Source of the DNA: Paenibacillus sp. J2TS4
GTDB taxonomy: Bacteria; Bacillota; Bacilli; Paenibacillales; NBRC-103111
Length of the DNA: 64,000 bases
Assembly: GCF_018403245.1 (NCBI RefSeq)
Contig: NZ_BOSH01000003.1
Span: forward strand, 372,001 to 436,000
Direction of reading: 5' to 3'
Part shown: piece after piece, positions 1 to 10,185 of the stretch
Position numbering within the stretch: position 1 is the first letter of the stretch
Layout of the letters: every line of letters begins with the position of its first letter
The notes under the pieces: model-generated
Database searches by the model: none
Seen by the model: the letters and a program-made list of their open reading frames with translations, nothing else
Told to the model about the DNA's origin: nothing
Position numbers and translations under genes: made by a program

Positions 1-2119
1 TTTTTCCCATCAGCCTTTCGGCTATAATTCCATCCGGGGTTATCGCTGTTTCGTACTTAAGCCCGCCGCTGCGAGTCAGACCTAGAGCGCCATGCGTGGC
101 TCTGAGAAACCGGTTCGGATCGTTCGGGTCAATAATAGTAATTCCTTTATGATCGATAGTTACAAACTCGTTGTTGGCCATATTAATTTCACGAGTAACT
201 TCGTTCCAGAAATTGTCGAGGATTCGACCTACAACTCCCAAGTCTACCTTGTTCTGATCCCACTTGAATTTCTCCATATCAACTTTCGTGGAAGTATTCA
301 GACCTTTCTCAATATACTTGGCCAGTTTCTTTGATTCGTCGTCGATATTCGTAACATTGGCGATCGTTAGATTAATGTTCATTTCTTCATAGTCAAAGGA
401 GATTTCAATAATTTTAGCGGTTACTTTAACCCCTATTTTTTCATATTCGATAATAACCTCGTCGCCAAGTCTAAGCTTATCCCAATTATGCTGTTCTTCA
501 ACAATTTCAAGGAAATTAACGATGTCGATATTTACAGAAGTTTGGGGCTGGCGCAGCTCGTCGAATCTTTCTTTGGCATCCTTGTATAAATCTTTGTCGT
601 GGATGTAGTTTTCATCCGAAAACTCACGTTCAATAACATACGTATTTAATTCCCGGATTAGCTCAAAGGTGAAGTTATTCTCCACAGCCAATGTATGAGT
701 TAAATTCTGGATGTCCTTATCCACTACATCCATTTGACTTTGCAGAAGATCGATTTCCTGCTGCTTAGCAGTAATCTGCATTTGTTTATTGTCCAGGCTA
801 TACTTCTCGATGAGTGCTTCTTCATTAGAGCTCTGGGAATATTCGTCGTCTGATATTTTAGCAATTTGTATAAATACTTCTGTATCCTTAGCGGAGCCAC
901 TGATCTCATAAGTAGTCAGGTTGGTCAATTGGAGCTTATTCAGCGCCACCCATTGGTTAGCTACAATATTTTTCTTAATCCCGTCCAATCTCACTTCGAG
1001 ATTATTCTTATTTGCTACTTTACAGAAGACGGCATAACAATAACTGGGATTTAACTGTGTGGTTTCGATGACTCTTTCACCGTCATAAGAGAATTTGCTA
1101 AACCACATGGTATTGTCGTATTGCTGCAAAAGGACCGTCTTACTAATAAGTGATTCTTGAATTCGTAATCCGTCCATCTGGCTCTCGAATTCGGATAATT
1201 GTTCCTGCATTTTTTCTTTGTCGGACAAGAAGCGTTCAAATTCGCCTTGTTTGCTAGTAATCAAATCATTATAATCCAACAAAGCATGGCATAAAGAATC
1301 ACTCATATAATGACTTGAAGAGAGGACACGTCCATGATCTCGTTCAAATGGATACATGAAGTAGCTAAAGTCCTCCAAATAGTTTTGTCCTGTTGGATTC
1401 ACTCTCTCGATGCTTAACCCGTCTTTACCAAATACTTTTAACCGGGTCACCATTTCGTCGGCGTCGGATTCTTTTCCTAATGATTTTAAATAGTGTCCAT
1501 AAGAAAATTTCAGCCCTTTATTGATTCCCGTATATTCAGGCTTGATAAGCCTTAGAGTCCGCATTATCGTATTCCATTGGATGATGGCATTAAAGGTTTC
1601 GGCAATTTTAAATACAGCGTCAAGGACGGTTGTATTGGTAAAATCAAAATCCCTGTAGGTTTTTTCAAAATCAGGGTCCAGATGATCGATCGCCCATAAC
1701 GTTTCAGACAGCACCTCATTTAGTGATTGCCTCGCATTTTTAGATTCCAGTTTTAACGCTCTGACCAGCTTGTCCTTTAATTCATAACCAAGCGAAAAGG
1801 CGCTTACGGACATATGATCCTTTTCTTCATCCATGTTGTCATTAATTTTGTTGATTAAATATAGTTCTTTTTGTGATCCCAGCCAAACTTCTAAGAGGTA
1901 CCTTTCCTTCAATAGATCGACATTCGGATTTCGCTCTTCCTTATGATAGATATTAACGTAGTAGGGAAGATCGAAGGAGATTTCGTTCAGTGAAGTCAGC
2001 TTAATATTTTGTTTAATATTAAAGGCTTCGCTAAGCTTGCTGATGATAGTTCCATCTGGCTTCGATACAAAGATTCGTGGCTTTACCGGTTTCTTGTACG
2101 GATCGATATCGCCTAACAT
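1..2119 (-). CDS. Phage tail protein, prophage-endopeptidase type (partial, 3' end outside window)
   Basis: The reading frame is open from an ATG at 2119 to the left edge, about 706 codons, with a GAGGTGA ribosome site just upstream. The N-terminus begins MLGDIDPYKKPVKPRIFVS and looks like the baseplate/tail-hub proteins that follow Dit in siphophages (Prophage_tail type). A middle part of about residues 270-500 is rich in charged heptads, consistent with coiled coil. The last visible residues (ETAITPDGIIAERLMGK) resemble the W-x-TAITGDGI-x-A motif that often precedes the receptor-binding part of such proteins. It follows the Dit-like genes in one operon (16-nt gap), the usual order tape measure, Dit, tail hub. 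The receptor-binding C-terminus is missing from the window. Family assignment is from pattern recognition only. Confidence 0.75.
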   Translation of the reverse strand, partial: MLGDIDPYKKPVKPRIFVSKPDGTIISKLSEAFNIKQNIKLTSLNEISFDLPYYVNIYHKEERNPNVDLLKERYLLEVWLGSQKELYLINKINDNMDEEKDHMSVSAFSLGYELKDKLVRALKLESKNARQSLNEVLSETLWAIDHLDPDFEKTYRDFDFTNTTVLDAVFKIAETFNAIIQWNTIMRTLRLIKPEYTGINKGLKFSYGHYLKSLGKESDADEMVTRLKVFGKDGLSIERVNPTGQNYLEDFSYFMYPFERDHGRVLSSSHYMSDSLCHALLDYNDLITSKQGEFERFLSDKEKMQEQLSEFESQMDGLRIQESLISKTVLLQQYDNTMWFSKFSYDGERVIETTQLNPSYCYAVFCKVANKNNLEVRLDGIKKNIVANQWVALNKLQLTNLTTYEISGSAKDTEVFIQIAKISDDEYSQSSNEEALIEKYSLDNKQMQITAKQQEIDLLQSQMDVVDKDIQNLTHTLAVENNFTFELIRELNTYVIEREFSDENYIHDKDLYKDAKERFDELRQPQTSVNIDIVNFLEIVEEQHNWDKLRLGDEVIIEYEKIGVKVTAKIIEISFDYEEMNINLTIANVTNIDDESKKLAKYIEKGLNTSTKVDMEKFKWDQNKVDLGVVGRILDNFWNEVTREINMANNEFVTIDHKGITIIDPNDPNRFLRATHGALGLTRSGGLKYETAITPDGIIAERLMGK

Positions 2120-2135
2120 AGATTCACCTCTATTC

Positions 2136-2780
2136 CTAGCCTTGCAGTAATTTGAATTGGTGTCTGAATTGCAGCTTGGCGTTTCCGATGATTCGTAACA
2201 CATTGATTCCAGAAGGGAATTCCAAGTATTGGTCGTTAAAATTCGAGTATCGATACGTAGCAGCCAAGCTCGTTTCGATCTGCTCCTTCTCGGAATTGAC
2301 ATAGACGGTTTCTCCGTCAATCAAATCAGTAAACTTGAACTGCTCGTTTCCATTGGATGTGTTAATCATCGTAAAATCACCATTGTCCATTTTAGTAATC
2401 CATAATTCAGGCTTTAAAGGGACATCTCCTTTGTTGTTAAATTCTAAGACGGGTTCCAAATAAAAAGAGACACTGGATAGTGTGGGAGTCAAACTCTTAT
2501 CCGTTGTCTCTGCGGTAAACCGATATTTAAGAACAGCATTTTTAAGTGGAGTACCGGATTGGATTTGCGGAACCGGGCCTCCATTGACAGCCTTCATCCA
2601 ACCGTCCCAATCTCTACCGTCATTGAAGGAAACATTCGTTTCCATCGTTACTGAGGTGCCATGAGGAGTCATCGCATCCCAGGAAATAATGGAAATAGCC
2701 CCGTCGCCATCCAAGCGGATGGGAAAATTCGGAGAGGTACGATATCCTTTATATTTTGCTAAATAGGACCATGTTGCCAT
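2136..2780 (-). CDS. Phage tail protein, Dit C-terminal-like
   Basis: A 214-aa structural protein in the tail operon. The first 110 residues (SYLAKYKGYRTSPNFPIRLD onward) look like a beta-rich lectin-like or discoidin-like domain. The last 60 residues, with ETVYVNSEKEQIETSL and then YLEFPSGINVLRI, match the end of Dit proteins, where a short disulfide-free sandwich closes with a 'F-x-L-P-x-G-x-N' turn. The N-terminal Dit part seems to sit on a separate gene (3520-4056), so the Dit function may be shared by several polypeptides. It starts 11 nt after the stop of the 2792-3427 gene. Most likely a distal-tail or baseplate component; the exact role is inferred. Confidence 0.6.
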   Translation of the reverse strand: MATWSYLAKYKGYRTSPNFPIRLDGDGAISIISWDAMTPHGTSVTMETNVSFNDGRDWDGWMKAVNGGPVPQIQSGTPLKNAVLKYRFTAETTDKSLTPTLSSVSFYLEPVLEFNNKGDVPLKPELWITKMDNGDFTMINTSNGNEQFKFTDLIDGETVYVNSEKEQIETSLAATYRYSNFNDQYLEFPSGINVLRIIGNAKLQFRHQFKLLQG

Positions 2781-2791
2781 TGACTCTCACC

Positions 2792-3427
2792 TCAATCTAT
2801 TTTTCCAAAAGGTCTGAATGATGCAGCAGGACCTGCTTCTTTCCAAGTTGCGATCCGGTATCCCGTCCATACCACCATTCCGTCATCGACGGTTCCTCCA
2901 TCCAGGGTAGACCAGGTTGGCTCGGATACCCCAGATATTCCAGCTACTGTACATACGTAAAACCGATTGTTTTCGAGTGAAGGGAGGACCACATGATATA
3001 GCTCATACTTTTTGGAAGGTTGCCATGTAGTAGCCCTGTCTATATCTTTAATTGTACTTCCCGCTGATACGGGAAACCGAGGCTCAGTTACTCCGCTTCT
3101 CCCTGACTGGGTACATTCATAAACATGTCCATTGTTGCTGGCTGTAACGACCTTGTCACCAACAGTGTAGGATTTCAAGGGGTTCCATTGGGGAGCAGCG
3201 CTTCCTTCTCTTAAATTAATCCATCCAATATACCCCTCTGCAGTTGCATTTTTCTTATATATTTTGGCATCTCTTTTCCAGGTTCCGGTAGCAGGTGGAG
3301 CTTCCAAGTATAGATCGGAAGCATCGTCAAGAATTTGGAAATTTTTACCCAAGTCTATAATCGTTTGCTGAATTTCGTCAGATAGCGCCGGTTTAATTAA
3401 TTTCAATTTATCTGTAATTGTTGACAT
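2792..3427 (-). CDS. Phage tail-associated protein with repeated carbohydrate-binding-like modules
   Basis: A 211-aa protein with a clear GGAGGG ribosome site 6 nt before the ATG. Residues 80-125 and 138-190 carry two copies of a W-x-P-x3-Y-x-V-G-D/L..G-x-x-Y-x-C-T-x-x-G-x-S-G-x-x-E-P motif, which recurs in phage tail and fibre proteins and resembles small carbohydrate-binding modules. The N-terminus (MSTITDKLKLIKPALSDEI) is the oligomerising-helix type start seen in tail-fibre proteins. It lies between the two Dit-like genes. Likely surface-glycan contact; no enzymatic motif is visible. Confidence 0.6.
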   Translation of the reverse strand: MSTITDKLKLIKPALSDEIQQTIIDLGKNFQILDDASDLYLEAPPATGTWKRDAKIYKKNATAEGYIGWINLREGSAAPQWNPLKSYTVGDKVVTASNNGHVYECTQSGRSGVTEPRFPVSAGSTIKDIDRATTWQPSKKYELYHVVLPSLENNRFYVCTVAGISGVSEPTWSTLDGGTVDDGMVVWTGYRIATWKEAGPAASFRPFGKID

Positions 3428-3519
3428 GCTAACCCTCCATTCTAATAGCTATAAGGCAGTGTAGTGAGAGACAGGTCACCCTAAATATGGTCCCTCGCAT
3501 TGCCGCTGAAATTAACCTC

Positions 3520-4056
3520 CTACATACTACTCCAGGTTTTGCTTGGAGAAATGTTAATCCATTTTGTTTTATTGGCATCCAGTTGTAAATGCCCTTCGTT
3601 ATTCATAATTAATTGATCTAAAGAGCCTTGGGAGAAATGATTGTCATTCATTGTAAGGGGGGACTCTCTCCATTCGTATATCCGCGATACCGAGACAGGT
3701 GAATAGGAATAAGGATCGCTGCAGCGCATTTGGAGCTGGATATATCCTTGCCTTAGCCCGTTGTGTAAAAGCTGGGAATCGGAGTAAAGCATACAGTAAA
3801 AAATTCTTTCCGGATTAGAGGCAGTATAAAACGGGCAATAGTGATCCTTATCCAGCCATCTGGCAACGTCTCTTATTTTGGATTCGTCATAACTATCTTT
3901 GAAAGCAAAGGTTAATGAAAAAACAAGAGGGGAACGCTTTATCCCTTGAAAATAAGGGCGGTCGTTCCCCCGAATCGATACTTCCATGACTTCTTTCTCC
4001 GCAACGAATGGTTCCGCAAAAAGTCCGGAATCGAGCTGAACATTGATCAGCCCCAT
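3520..4056 (-). CDS. Distal tail (Dit) protein, N-terminal type
   Basis: A 178-aa protein that looks like the N-terminal ring-forming domain of siphophage Dit. It has an early beta strand, the segment KEVMEVSIRGNDRPYFQGIK, the 'PLVFSLTFAF' strand and the 'CSDPYSY' turn typical of Sipho_tail proteins. A full Dit is about 250 aa or more; this one stops after the start of the second domain (about residue 140 onward), and a Dit C-terminal-like end is found in the gene at 2136-2780. It directly follows the tape measure gene, the usual position for Dit. The 92-nt gap after it holds only the ribosome site of the next gene. Confidence 0.7.
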   Translation of the reverse strand: MGLINVQLDSGLFAEPFVAEKEVMEVSIRGNDRPYFQGIKRSPLVFSLTFAFKDSYDESKIRDVARWLDKDHYCPFYTASNPERIFYCMLYSDSQLLHNGLRQGYIQLQMRCSDPYSYSPVSVSRIYEWRESPLTMNDNHFSQGSLDQLIMNNEGHLQLDANKTKWINISPSKTWSSM

Positions 4057-4104
4057 ATCTACAGAGTAGATTCCGTCGTAATAAAAATCGGTTGCCTCTT
4101 TCAG

Positions 4105-7100
4105 TTAAATCACTCCCTTGGCAGACAAAGTTTTGATAATGATGGAAGATACTTCTTCCGCACCTTTGCGATCTCCCATTACTTTATCAATCTGGATCTG
4201 GATATGGTTGGCGGGCTTTTGCATGTCATTCACTCTCATCACAGGCGGAATGAGCTTGGAGAGGCTGAATGAATTTAGGCCGCTGCTGATTTTGCTAGCC
4301 AAGTCTGTAATGGGATTGCTCTTGACCACCAGTTCACCGTTTTTCAAGATGGAGAGCCTCTCGTCAGAGCCCAGGTTGAACAGCATATGAAGGCTCTCGA
4401 CGATAGAAGAACCTTTGCCACCGACAATACCGCCGTCATGAAACAGCGGGAGCCCATTCTTATACCAAGTGCCTTCGGGGGCATTGTAGGTTGCGCCAAT
4501 CTGCGAACCTATCTTCTGGTTGTCTTGTTGGTATTTCTCTCTATTAATAGGATCCTGGTGCCAGAGCTCGCTATTTTTTTTCATTTCATTAATCCTACTC
4601 TGTTCATCAGTTGATGATGGGGAATAGTACCCCGTTGTTTCTTGAGTAGGAGAAGGAGTAATTCTGTTATCGAAATTCATCTTTCCAATGGTTGTAAATT
4701 TAGCAATAATATCCTCCAGCTTTTTTATAAGTGTATTGTCTAGATCGCGCGCGATATTAGAAAATTCAGAGTTTAGGTTGTTGGAGGCCAGTGAAAGGTT
4801 TTGAGATAGTTTGTTCATAGTATTTAGCATGTTCTCAGAAATGCTGTTGCCAATTTCCTGGCTGTTAGATAGAATGAAGCCCCGAAACTCTCCGAATTTT
4901 TCCATAACACTACTGATATTGCCTTTCATAATCTCTTCTCGGAGAAGGGCAAATTTTCGTTCATCGTTCAGTAAGTCTTCATAGTGCTTCTCTGTCTTAT
5001 CTTTCAGCTGATCCAGACGTTCTTTTTCTTTTTGCAAGGCGGATTCGGCTATTTCTTTTTCTTTATCTGTGCTTTTTTTCTTTTCCTCCAGCTGCCTTTG
5101 CAGATGCTTTTTTAGCTCCTCTCGGGAACGTTGCTGCTGAAACTCTTCAATTTGTTCATTTTTTTCATTCAATTGTTTTTGTAATTCTGCAAGCTCGGCC
5201 TGTGCTTCCCTGGAGTCATTTAATTTCTTAGTTTCAATTTTGGAATGAAGCTCATTCCGTTCTTTCAATAGTTTATTTAACTCTTTGTTGTAATCTTCCT
5301 CGCTTGCTTGATCATCCATAGCCCTTGTCATAGCATTAACTTTTTCCTCGTATTTCTTTGTTTCTTCATCGATCATTTTGATCTTATCGCTATGGGCTCT
5401 TTCTAACACTTTTATTTCTTCTTCAATGGCCTTAATAGCCATTTCTTTTTGTTTACGGTACATCTCTTTGTAAAGATGGATGACATCCTCCGCAAGCTTC
5501 TCTAATTGACTTTTAATAGTCTTGTTAGTGTCCTTCATAGCTGTAGCAATTTCCATTTGAGCCATAACCGATTGCTTGAGCTGCCCGTTCAGTTCGTTCC
5601 AATTATCCTCGGTAAGATGGACATCTTTCATCTGCTCTCTAATGACTTTTTCATGAGCTTCCTCTGCGGCCAGTTTGTCCTTAAGGATGTCTAGTTGTTT
5701 GGATAGTTCGTCCGTGTATGACTGGGTTCCTTCCTCAAGGTGCTTCAACCGTTCATTAGAAATTTTTAAAGCTTCGTCGTATTTCCTGACATGATTCGCA
5801 GACTCTTCTATTAAGGAATTAATTTTTTTGAAATGGGTGTTTTCTATTGTTTTATTGAAATCCCACCAGGAAGAGGACAATTCTTCAATTCGATCATTTA
5901 GCAATTTCTTTTGCTCTATAGTTAATAACTCATCTTGCAATAAAGCCCGAAGCTCTTCCGCTTCCAAATGAACAGCTGCTTGTTTTTGCTTGAGCAAGTC
6001 AATTTGCTTCGAAAGCTCATCCCTGTACGTTGCGGAAATGGAAGGGTACTTCTCCATCGTTCGTAAGGATTCATCGAATCCTTTTTTCATCACCTCCAAA
6101 GTGCTGCTTGTCGTATCTCTTATATTATTAAGCGTATTAGTAAAAACATTATTGCGGCTGCTTAATCCGTCCTTATGATCGCTTTTCCATTTGTTGGAGA
6201 GATCGTCCGCAGCGTTGTTGACTTGCTCTATCATATCTATGTAGTAGTTAAACAGGTCTCTTTCCTGCTTGAGACCCTTCAGCTCCAGTTCCTCTCGGAA
6301 CTTCTGAATCTCTACCTGAGAAATTTCCGTGAAGCTCCGTCCCTGTCTAAAATCGCTAAATTTCTGATCCAATTCCGGGATGATTTCATTGTCTCTCATA
6401 GTGCGCAGCGACTCAGCGACTCCGTGATACTTCTTTTTTCTTTCCTCCAATAAAACGTTCAATTCTTTTTCAAGTGAAATTTTTTCATGCAAGTCCCCAT
6501 TCAGATCAGCATTCTCCATTAGATACTTCGTTTCGAGGATTTTCCCATCAATGGTCTCTAGTTGTTTTAAAGTATCCTCCATTTGCTGTTTAAATGTGGG
6601 CAAGGGCTCTGCTTCCTTCTCTTGGCTTGTAGATGTTTTATTTTGACTGGAGGAACGATGATTAGCTGGAGTACCAAAATTCGGATCAGAAACAACCCGT
6701 TCCAATTGTTCTATTTGGTTTTCAATTTCGATGTAGTCTTTTAATTGGCTGCTAATATTTTGCAAGCCCTTTTTGTGAGCATCCAGAATCGGCTCCGGGA
6801 TCCCGTATTTTTCTGGAAGAGAGGGGTCGTCTAACTCGGCTATTTTACTCTCAATGGCTTCCAGGTTGTCTAGCGCATCTTTTTTTCCTTGCAGTGCTTT
6901 AAGCTCTAGTCCATATGCTTTTATTCTCGACATAGAGCTGACAACTGTAGCTAGAGTCATTTTTCTCTCAGAATCTAAATCATCTATCGCTTTTTGGACT
7001 TTAGCTTTTCTCAGGTTTTCCAGAGCTTCTTTTTCAATGGTCCAGCCATCTGTTACTTTCTCTATATGGCCCGCCAATTCCGGATATTGAATAATTAAAT

Positions 7101-9810
7101 CGGCTACGGCTTCGCCTGAAAGAGACTGGCCTTCAGATAAATCTCCCATGACTTGATTTAACTTTTTAATTTCGGAGGAGACCTCTTGAAATTTGTCTTG
7201 TAATTTCTCTGTTTGATCTGCCGTCTGTTCAAGGCCTCGGTTAAAAGCGTCTGTCTCGTCAGTCATTTGGTTAAAGCTTGTTTGTAAAAGAATATTTTGG
7301 AGCGATTCCAGCTCCTCGCCGGTCAGCTTAATGCCCTCTGGCAGATTATTAAATAGGCGATCAACATCATCGATATTTTGAATATCCGCCGTCTGAAAAA
7401 GGGTAAACAGCCTTTCCAACTGGAGAGTGTCTAATTTAAGATTGCTTTTGGCGGACACGGAAGCTATTGCGTCAAAGAGTATTCGGGTGCTTTGATTAAT
7501 CTTCACACCATTTGCTTCCATTCCATCCACATAGTTTTGAAACTCTGCCTTGAGCGCTTTTTCTTTGACTCTAACGGATTCATTGAGCTTGTTGCTTTGT
7601 TCTTCCCATTTCTTCTGGGCTTCCGCCAGCTCTTTGGCCAGCTGCTGCCCCATGACTTTCATTGAGGTGGCATGATTTTTATCGTTGGGATCGAGACCGA
7701 TCACGGAGGTGAGCTTCGTTGTAAAATATCCGCCTTCATTGCTCATGGCCATGTTGTTATCCCGGTTTTCAAGAAATTCGCTATATTTAGCCCTTAGTTC
7801 GTCCAGAGATTGCTTGGCTTCTTCAGTTTTGCTCAACTGTTTCTCAATCTGGCTATCCATGGAGGCTTCCTTGCTGCGATAGGCTAAAGAGGCTTTTTCA
7901 CGTTCCAGATTTATTTCTTCCTGGAGAAAGGTTAGATGCTGTTTAATGGCCGTACTATTCCGCTTGTAAGCGTCCGATTGTTCATCTAATGAGTGGAGTG
8001 CTATACCAAATTGAGATTGCAGTTCATTCTCTACATGGGATAATTTAATTTTTTCTTCAGCGGTTTTAGTCGTTTTCTGCGCCAACTCATCGTATTGTTG
8101 GGATAATTCTTTTAATCGACTTGCAGAAGCCGTCTGTTCGTTTAAACGGTCTAGTGAAGTTGAAGTTTGCTCCAATTCATCCTGGGTTGCTGCCAGTTTA
8201 CCTACTAACCATTCGAGCCCCGCACCAATAGCGACTGCAATTAAGCCAATGCCGGTAGAAGCCAAGAAGCCTTTCCACGTAATATTCAGTGTTCTAATGG
8301 TAGCAATCAGTCCTCTGAGGCTGGTTGATGCAATCGCTGTGGCCGGTACGATACCTAGAATACTTCGAACTACATTCGCGTTAGCTATGAGGAATAGTTT
8401 GAACACGTTCTTCAAGGCGATCGTTGAAATAGCGGCAGCACCAAACACTACAGGAAGAACCCCCACCTTATCCACCAGCCAGGCCAATTGATTGGCTAAT
8501 GTGGTCGCCACCTGGATCAGGCTGATTAGGGAGTCGGTGACCAAGGCATGGCCAAATGCGATGGAGAGCTCCTGCCAGGCCGTTTGCATGCGCTGGATGC
8601 GTGCCTCCAGGGAGTTCATGTACTCGCTGTTATCCCGCATGGCGGAGCCTTGAGAATTCAACGCGGTTTCGGTGGCCCGAAGGCCCGTCTGATAGTTGTT
8701 CATGAGCGTCATAAAACGCGAGTATTGATCCTGTCCGGCCAACTGAATAGCCAGATTGCGCTGAGTCTGGTCGGATAACGTGTTCCATTTGCCGGCCAAT
8801 TCGTCCAGCAGGGCTGTGGCGGACTTCATTTCTCCGTTGGCTGCCGCAATGGAGAGGCCGACGGTGCGTAAGGCATCGGCGGAACCGCTTCTGGTGGTGA
8901 GACGGGAATAAATCTCCTTCAAGCTCTCCCCGACGATGCTCCCGCTTTCGCGGGTAACGGATCCTATTGCTGTAATGTGGCCGAGCATTTCTTCCATTGA
9001 TACGCCCATCGTGCGGGCTGCGCTTCCACTGGCCGTCATCGCCAGGGCCAGATTTTTGGCATCGATCGCGAACTGGTTGTCGACTGCGTTGAGGGCGTCG
9101 ACGACTTGAATGGATTTGGCCGCCACCATATTAAAATGCGTCATCGCCGACGTTAGCGAGGCGATCGCTTCCTCGCCTGACAATTCGCTCAGATTGGTCA
9201 TCAGAGTGGCCGCCTTCGTTAAGTCCAGCACCTGATCCTCTTTGTAGCCCTGTCTGGCGAAGCCGGTCATCGTTTCGTTAATCTGGGCTACGCTGCGTCC
9301 TAGCTGTGAGGACAGGTCTATACTGCGGCGAAGCATCTGATCGAAATTCGTGTCTTTATCCATGACACGCTTTAATCCGTTCATTTGCTTATCTACTTCA
9401 ATCAAGGTGCTGACCATGGTTTGAAGCGCGCGCAGCGGGAGATGGACAGCCCAATTCTGAAGCTTCTTCTTGTAGGCGTCCAGAAAGGGGGAAGAGGCGG
9501 TTTTCTTCATGGCCTCCTCCTGTTTACTGACGCTTCCGGTCGTGGCGTCGACCGCCTTTTGGAAAGCACGGGTTTCTTTGGTGCTTTCACTAAGTACGGA
9601 AGTCCACTGGCTTATACTTATTTGCTCCATAGCTTGCGTGAAGCTGCGAATAGATTGCAGCAAGCTTTGATCTATATTAAATTTTAATTTAATTTTCTGT
9701 AAGGAGGATTGCTCTTGAATTGTTTTGATCGCTTTGTTAATATTCCGAATCGACTTCTGAATATCCAATTCAGCCGTCAATATATATTTGAGGTCTTTAT
9801 TTGCTGCCAT
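4105..9810 (-). CDS. Phage tail tape measure protein
   Basis: A 1901-aa protein, the largest in the window, that sets tail length in long-tailed phages and is ejected with the DNA. Residues about 95-420 form a TP901-type tape-measure core, with the conserved stretch around GQDQYSRFMTLMNNYQTGLR. Residues about 445-540 hold hydrophobic, Gly/Ala-rich helices that can insert in membrane. Residues about 550-1720 are almost continuous charged coiled coil. The C-terminus carries the FHDGGIVGG...SILKNGELVV signature usual in this family. At roughly 1.5 angstrom per residue the tail would be nearly 0.3 micrometre. No lytic transglycosylase or peptidase motif was seen. Start at 9810 has a good AAAGGAGTGG site. 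Confidence 0.93.
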   Translation of the reverse strand: MAANKDLKYILTAELDIQKSIRNINKAIKTIQEQSSLQKIKLKFNIDQSLLQSIRSFTQAMEQISISQWTSVLSESTKETRAFQKAVDATTGSVSKQEEAMKKTASSPFLDAYKKKLQNWAVHLPLRALQTMVSTLIEVDKQMNGLKRVMDKDTNFDQMLRRSIDLSSQLGRSVAQINETMTGFARQGYKEDQVLDLTKAATLMTNLSELSGEEAIASLTSAMTHFNMVAAKSIQVVDALNAVDNQFAIDAKNLALAMTASGSAARTMGVSMEEMLGHITAIGSVTRESGSIVGESLKEIYSRLTTRSGSADALRTVGLSIAAANGEMKSATALLDELAGKWNTLSDQTQRNLAIQLAGQDQYSRFMTLMNNYQTGLRATETALNSQGSAMRDNSEYMNSLEARIQRMQTAWQELSIAFGHALVTDSLISLIQVATTLANQLAWLVDKVGVLPVVFGAAAISTIALKNVFKLFLIANANVVRSILGIVPATAIASTSLRGLIATIRTLNITWKGFLASTGIGLIAVAIGAGLEWLVGKLAATQDELEQTSTSLDRLNEQTASASRLKELSQQYDELAQKTTKTAEEKIKLSHVENELQSQFGIALHSLDEQSDAYKRNSTAIKQHLTFLQEEINLEREKASLAYRSKEASMDSQIEKQLSKTEEAKQSLDELRAKYSEFLENRDNNMAMSNEGGYFTTKLTSVIGLDPNDKNHATSMKVMGQQLAKELAEAQKKWEEQSNKLNESVRVKEKALKAEFQNYVDGMEANGVKINQSTRILFDAIASVSAKSNLKLDTLQLERLFTLFQTADIQNIDDVDRLFNNLPEGIKLTGEELESLQNILLQTSFNQMTDETDAFNRGLEQTADQTEKLQDKFQEVSSEIKKLNQVMGDLSEGQSLSGEAVADLIIQYPELAGHIEKVTDGWTIEKEALENLRKAKVQKAIDDLDSERKMTLATVVSSMSRIKAYGLELKALQGKKDALDNLEAIESKIAELDDPSLPEKYGIPEPILDAHKKGLQNISSQLKDYIEIENQIEQLERVVSDPNFGTPANHRSSSQNKTSTSQEKEAEPLPTFKQQMEDTLKQLETIDGKILETKYLMENADLNGDLHEKISLEKELNVLLEERKKKYHGVAESLRTMRDNEIIPELDQKFSDFRQGRSFTEISQVEIQKFREELELKGLKQERDLFNYYIDMIEQVNNAADDLSNKWKSDHKDGLSSRNNVFTNTLNNIRDTTSSTLEVMKKGFDESLRTMEKYPSISATYRDELSKQIDLLKQKQAAVHLEAEELRALLQDELLTIEQKKLLNDRIEELSSSWWDFNKTIENTHFKKINSLIEESANHVRKYDEALKISNERLKHLEEGTQSYTDELSKQLDILKDKLAAEEAHEKVIREQMKDVHLTEDNWNELNGQLKQSVMAQMEIATAMKDTNKTIKSQLEKLAEDVIHLYKEMYRKQKEMAIKAIEEEIKVLERAHSDKIKMIDEETKKYEEKVNAMTRAMDDQASEEDYNKELNKLLKERNELHSKIETKKLNDSREAQAELAELQKQLNEKNEQIEEFQQQRSREELKKHLQRQLEEKKKSTDKEKEIAESALQKEKERLDQLKDKTEKHYEDLLNDERKFALLREEIMKGNISSVMEKFGEFRGFILSNSQEIGNSISENMLNTMNKLSQNLSLASNNLNSEFSNIARDLDNTLIKKLEDIIAKFTTIGKMNFDNRITPSPTQETTGYYSPSSTDEQSRINEMKKNSELWHQDPINREKYQQDNQKIGSQIGATYNAPEGTWYKNGLPLFHDGGIVGGKGSSIVESLHMLFNLGSDERLSILKNGELVVKSNPITDLASKISSGLNSFSLSKLIPPVMRVNDMQKPANHIQIQIDKVMGDRKGAEEVSSIIIKTLSAKGVI

Positions 9811-9899
9811 TACCGGCCCACTCCTTTCTTTTCCATTAACAAAGAAGCGGCCGATAGGGACGCTCCATTAATCTTTTGCCAACATTATATAATCATTTC

Positions 9900-10094
9900 T
9901 TAAACATTCGTTGTTTTTTCGTTCTGTTCACTGTTATTTTCCATATCGTCTTTATCGTCTGGAAGGGGATGGTTTAGAAGCTGCAGAATTTCGTTATAGG
10001 CGGGAACTTCTTTTCCCTTCAGCGGAACCTCTTGAAGGAATAACAACAGGTTCGTTAAAACTTGTTCAGTAAAGATGTACTTGTATTTAGGCAT
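9900..10094 (-). CDS. Small tail-assembly chaperone-like protein
   Basis: A 64-aa acidic-tailed protein (ends DDKDDMENNSEQNEKTTNV) with a GGGAG ribosome site before its ATG. It lies directly before the tape measure gene, where siphophages keep the second tail-assembly chaperone (gpT-like), often made by frameshifting. Here it has its own start, and a 91-nt gap separates it from the previous gene, so no frameshift is needed. Function is inferred from position and size. Confidence 0.55.
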   Translation of the reverse strand: MPKYKYIFTEQVLTNLLLFLQEVPLKGKEVPAYNEILQLLNHPLPDDKDDMENNSEQNEKTTNV

Positions 10095-10185
10095 ATTATA
10101 TAACTCCCTTTCTCACAAAATTTATAATTGCTCCAAACAACATGAAGATAGACAGGTTGAAACGGATACGCCTGCTGCTGCCCGG

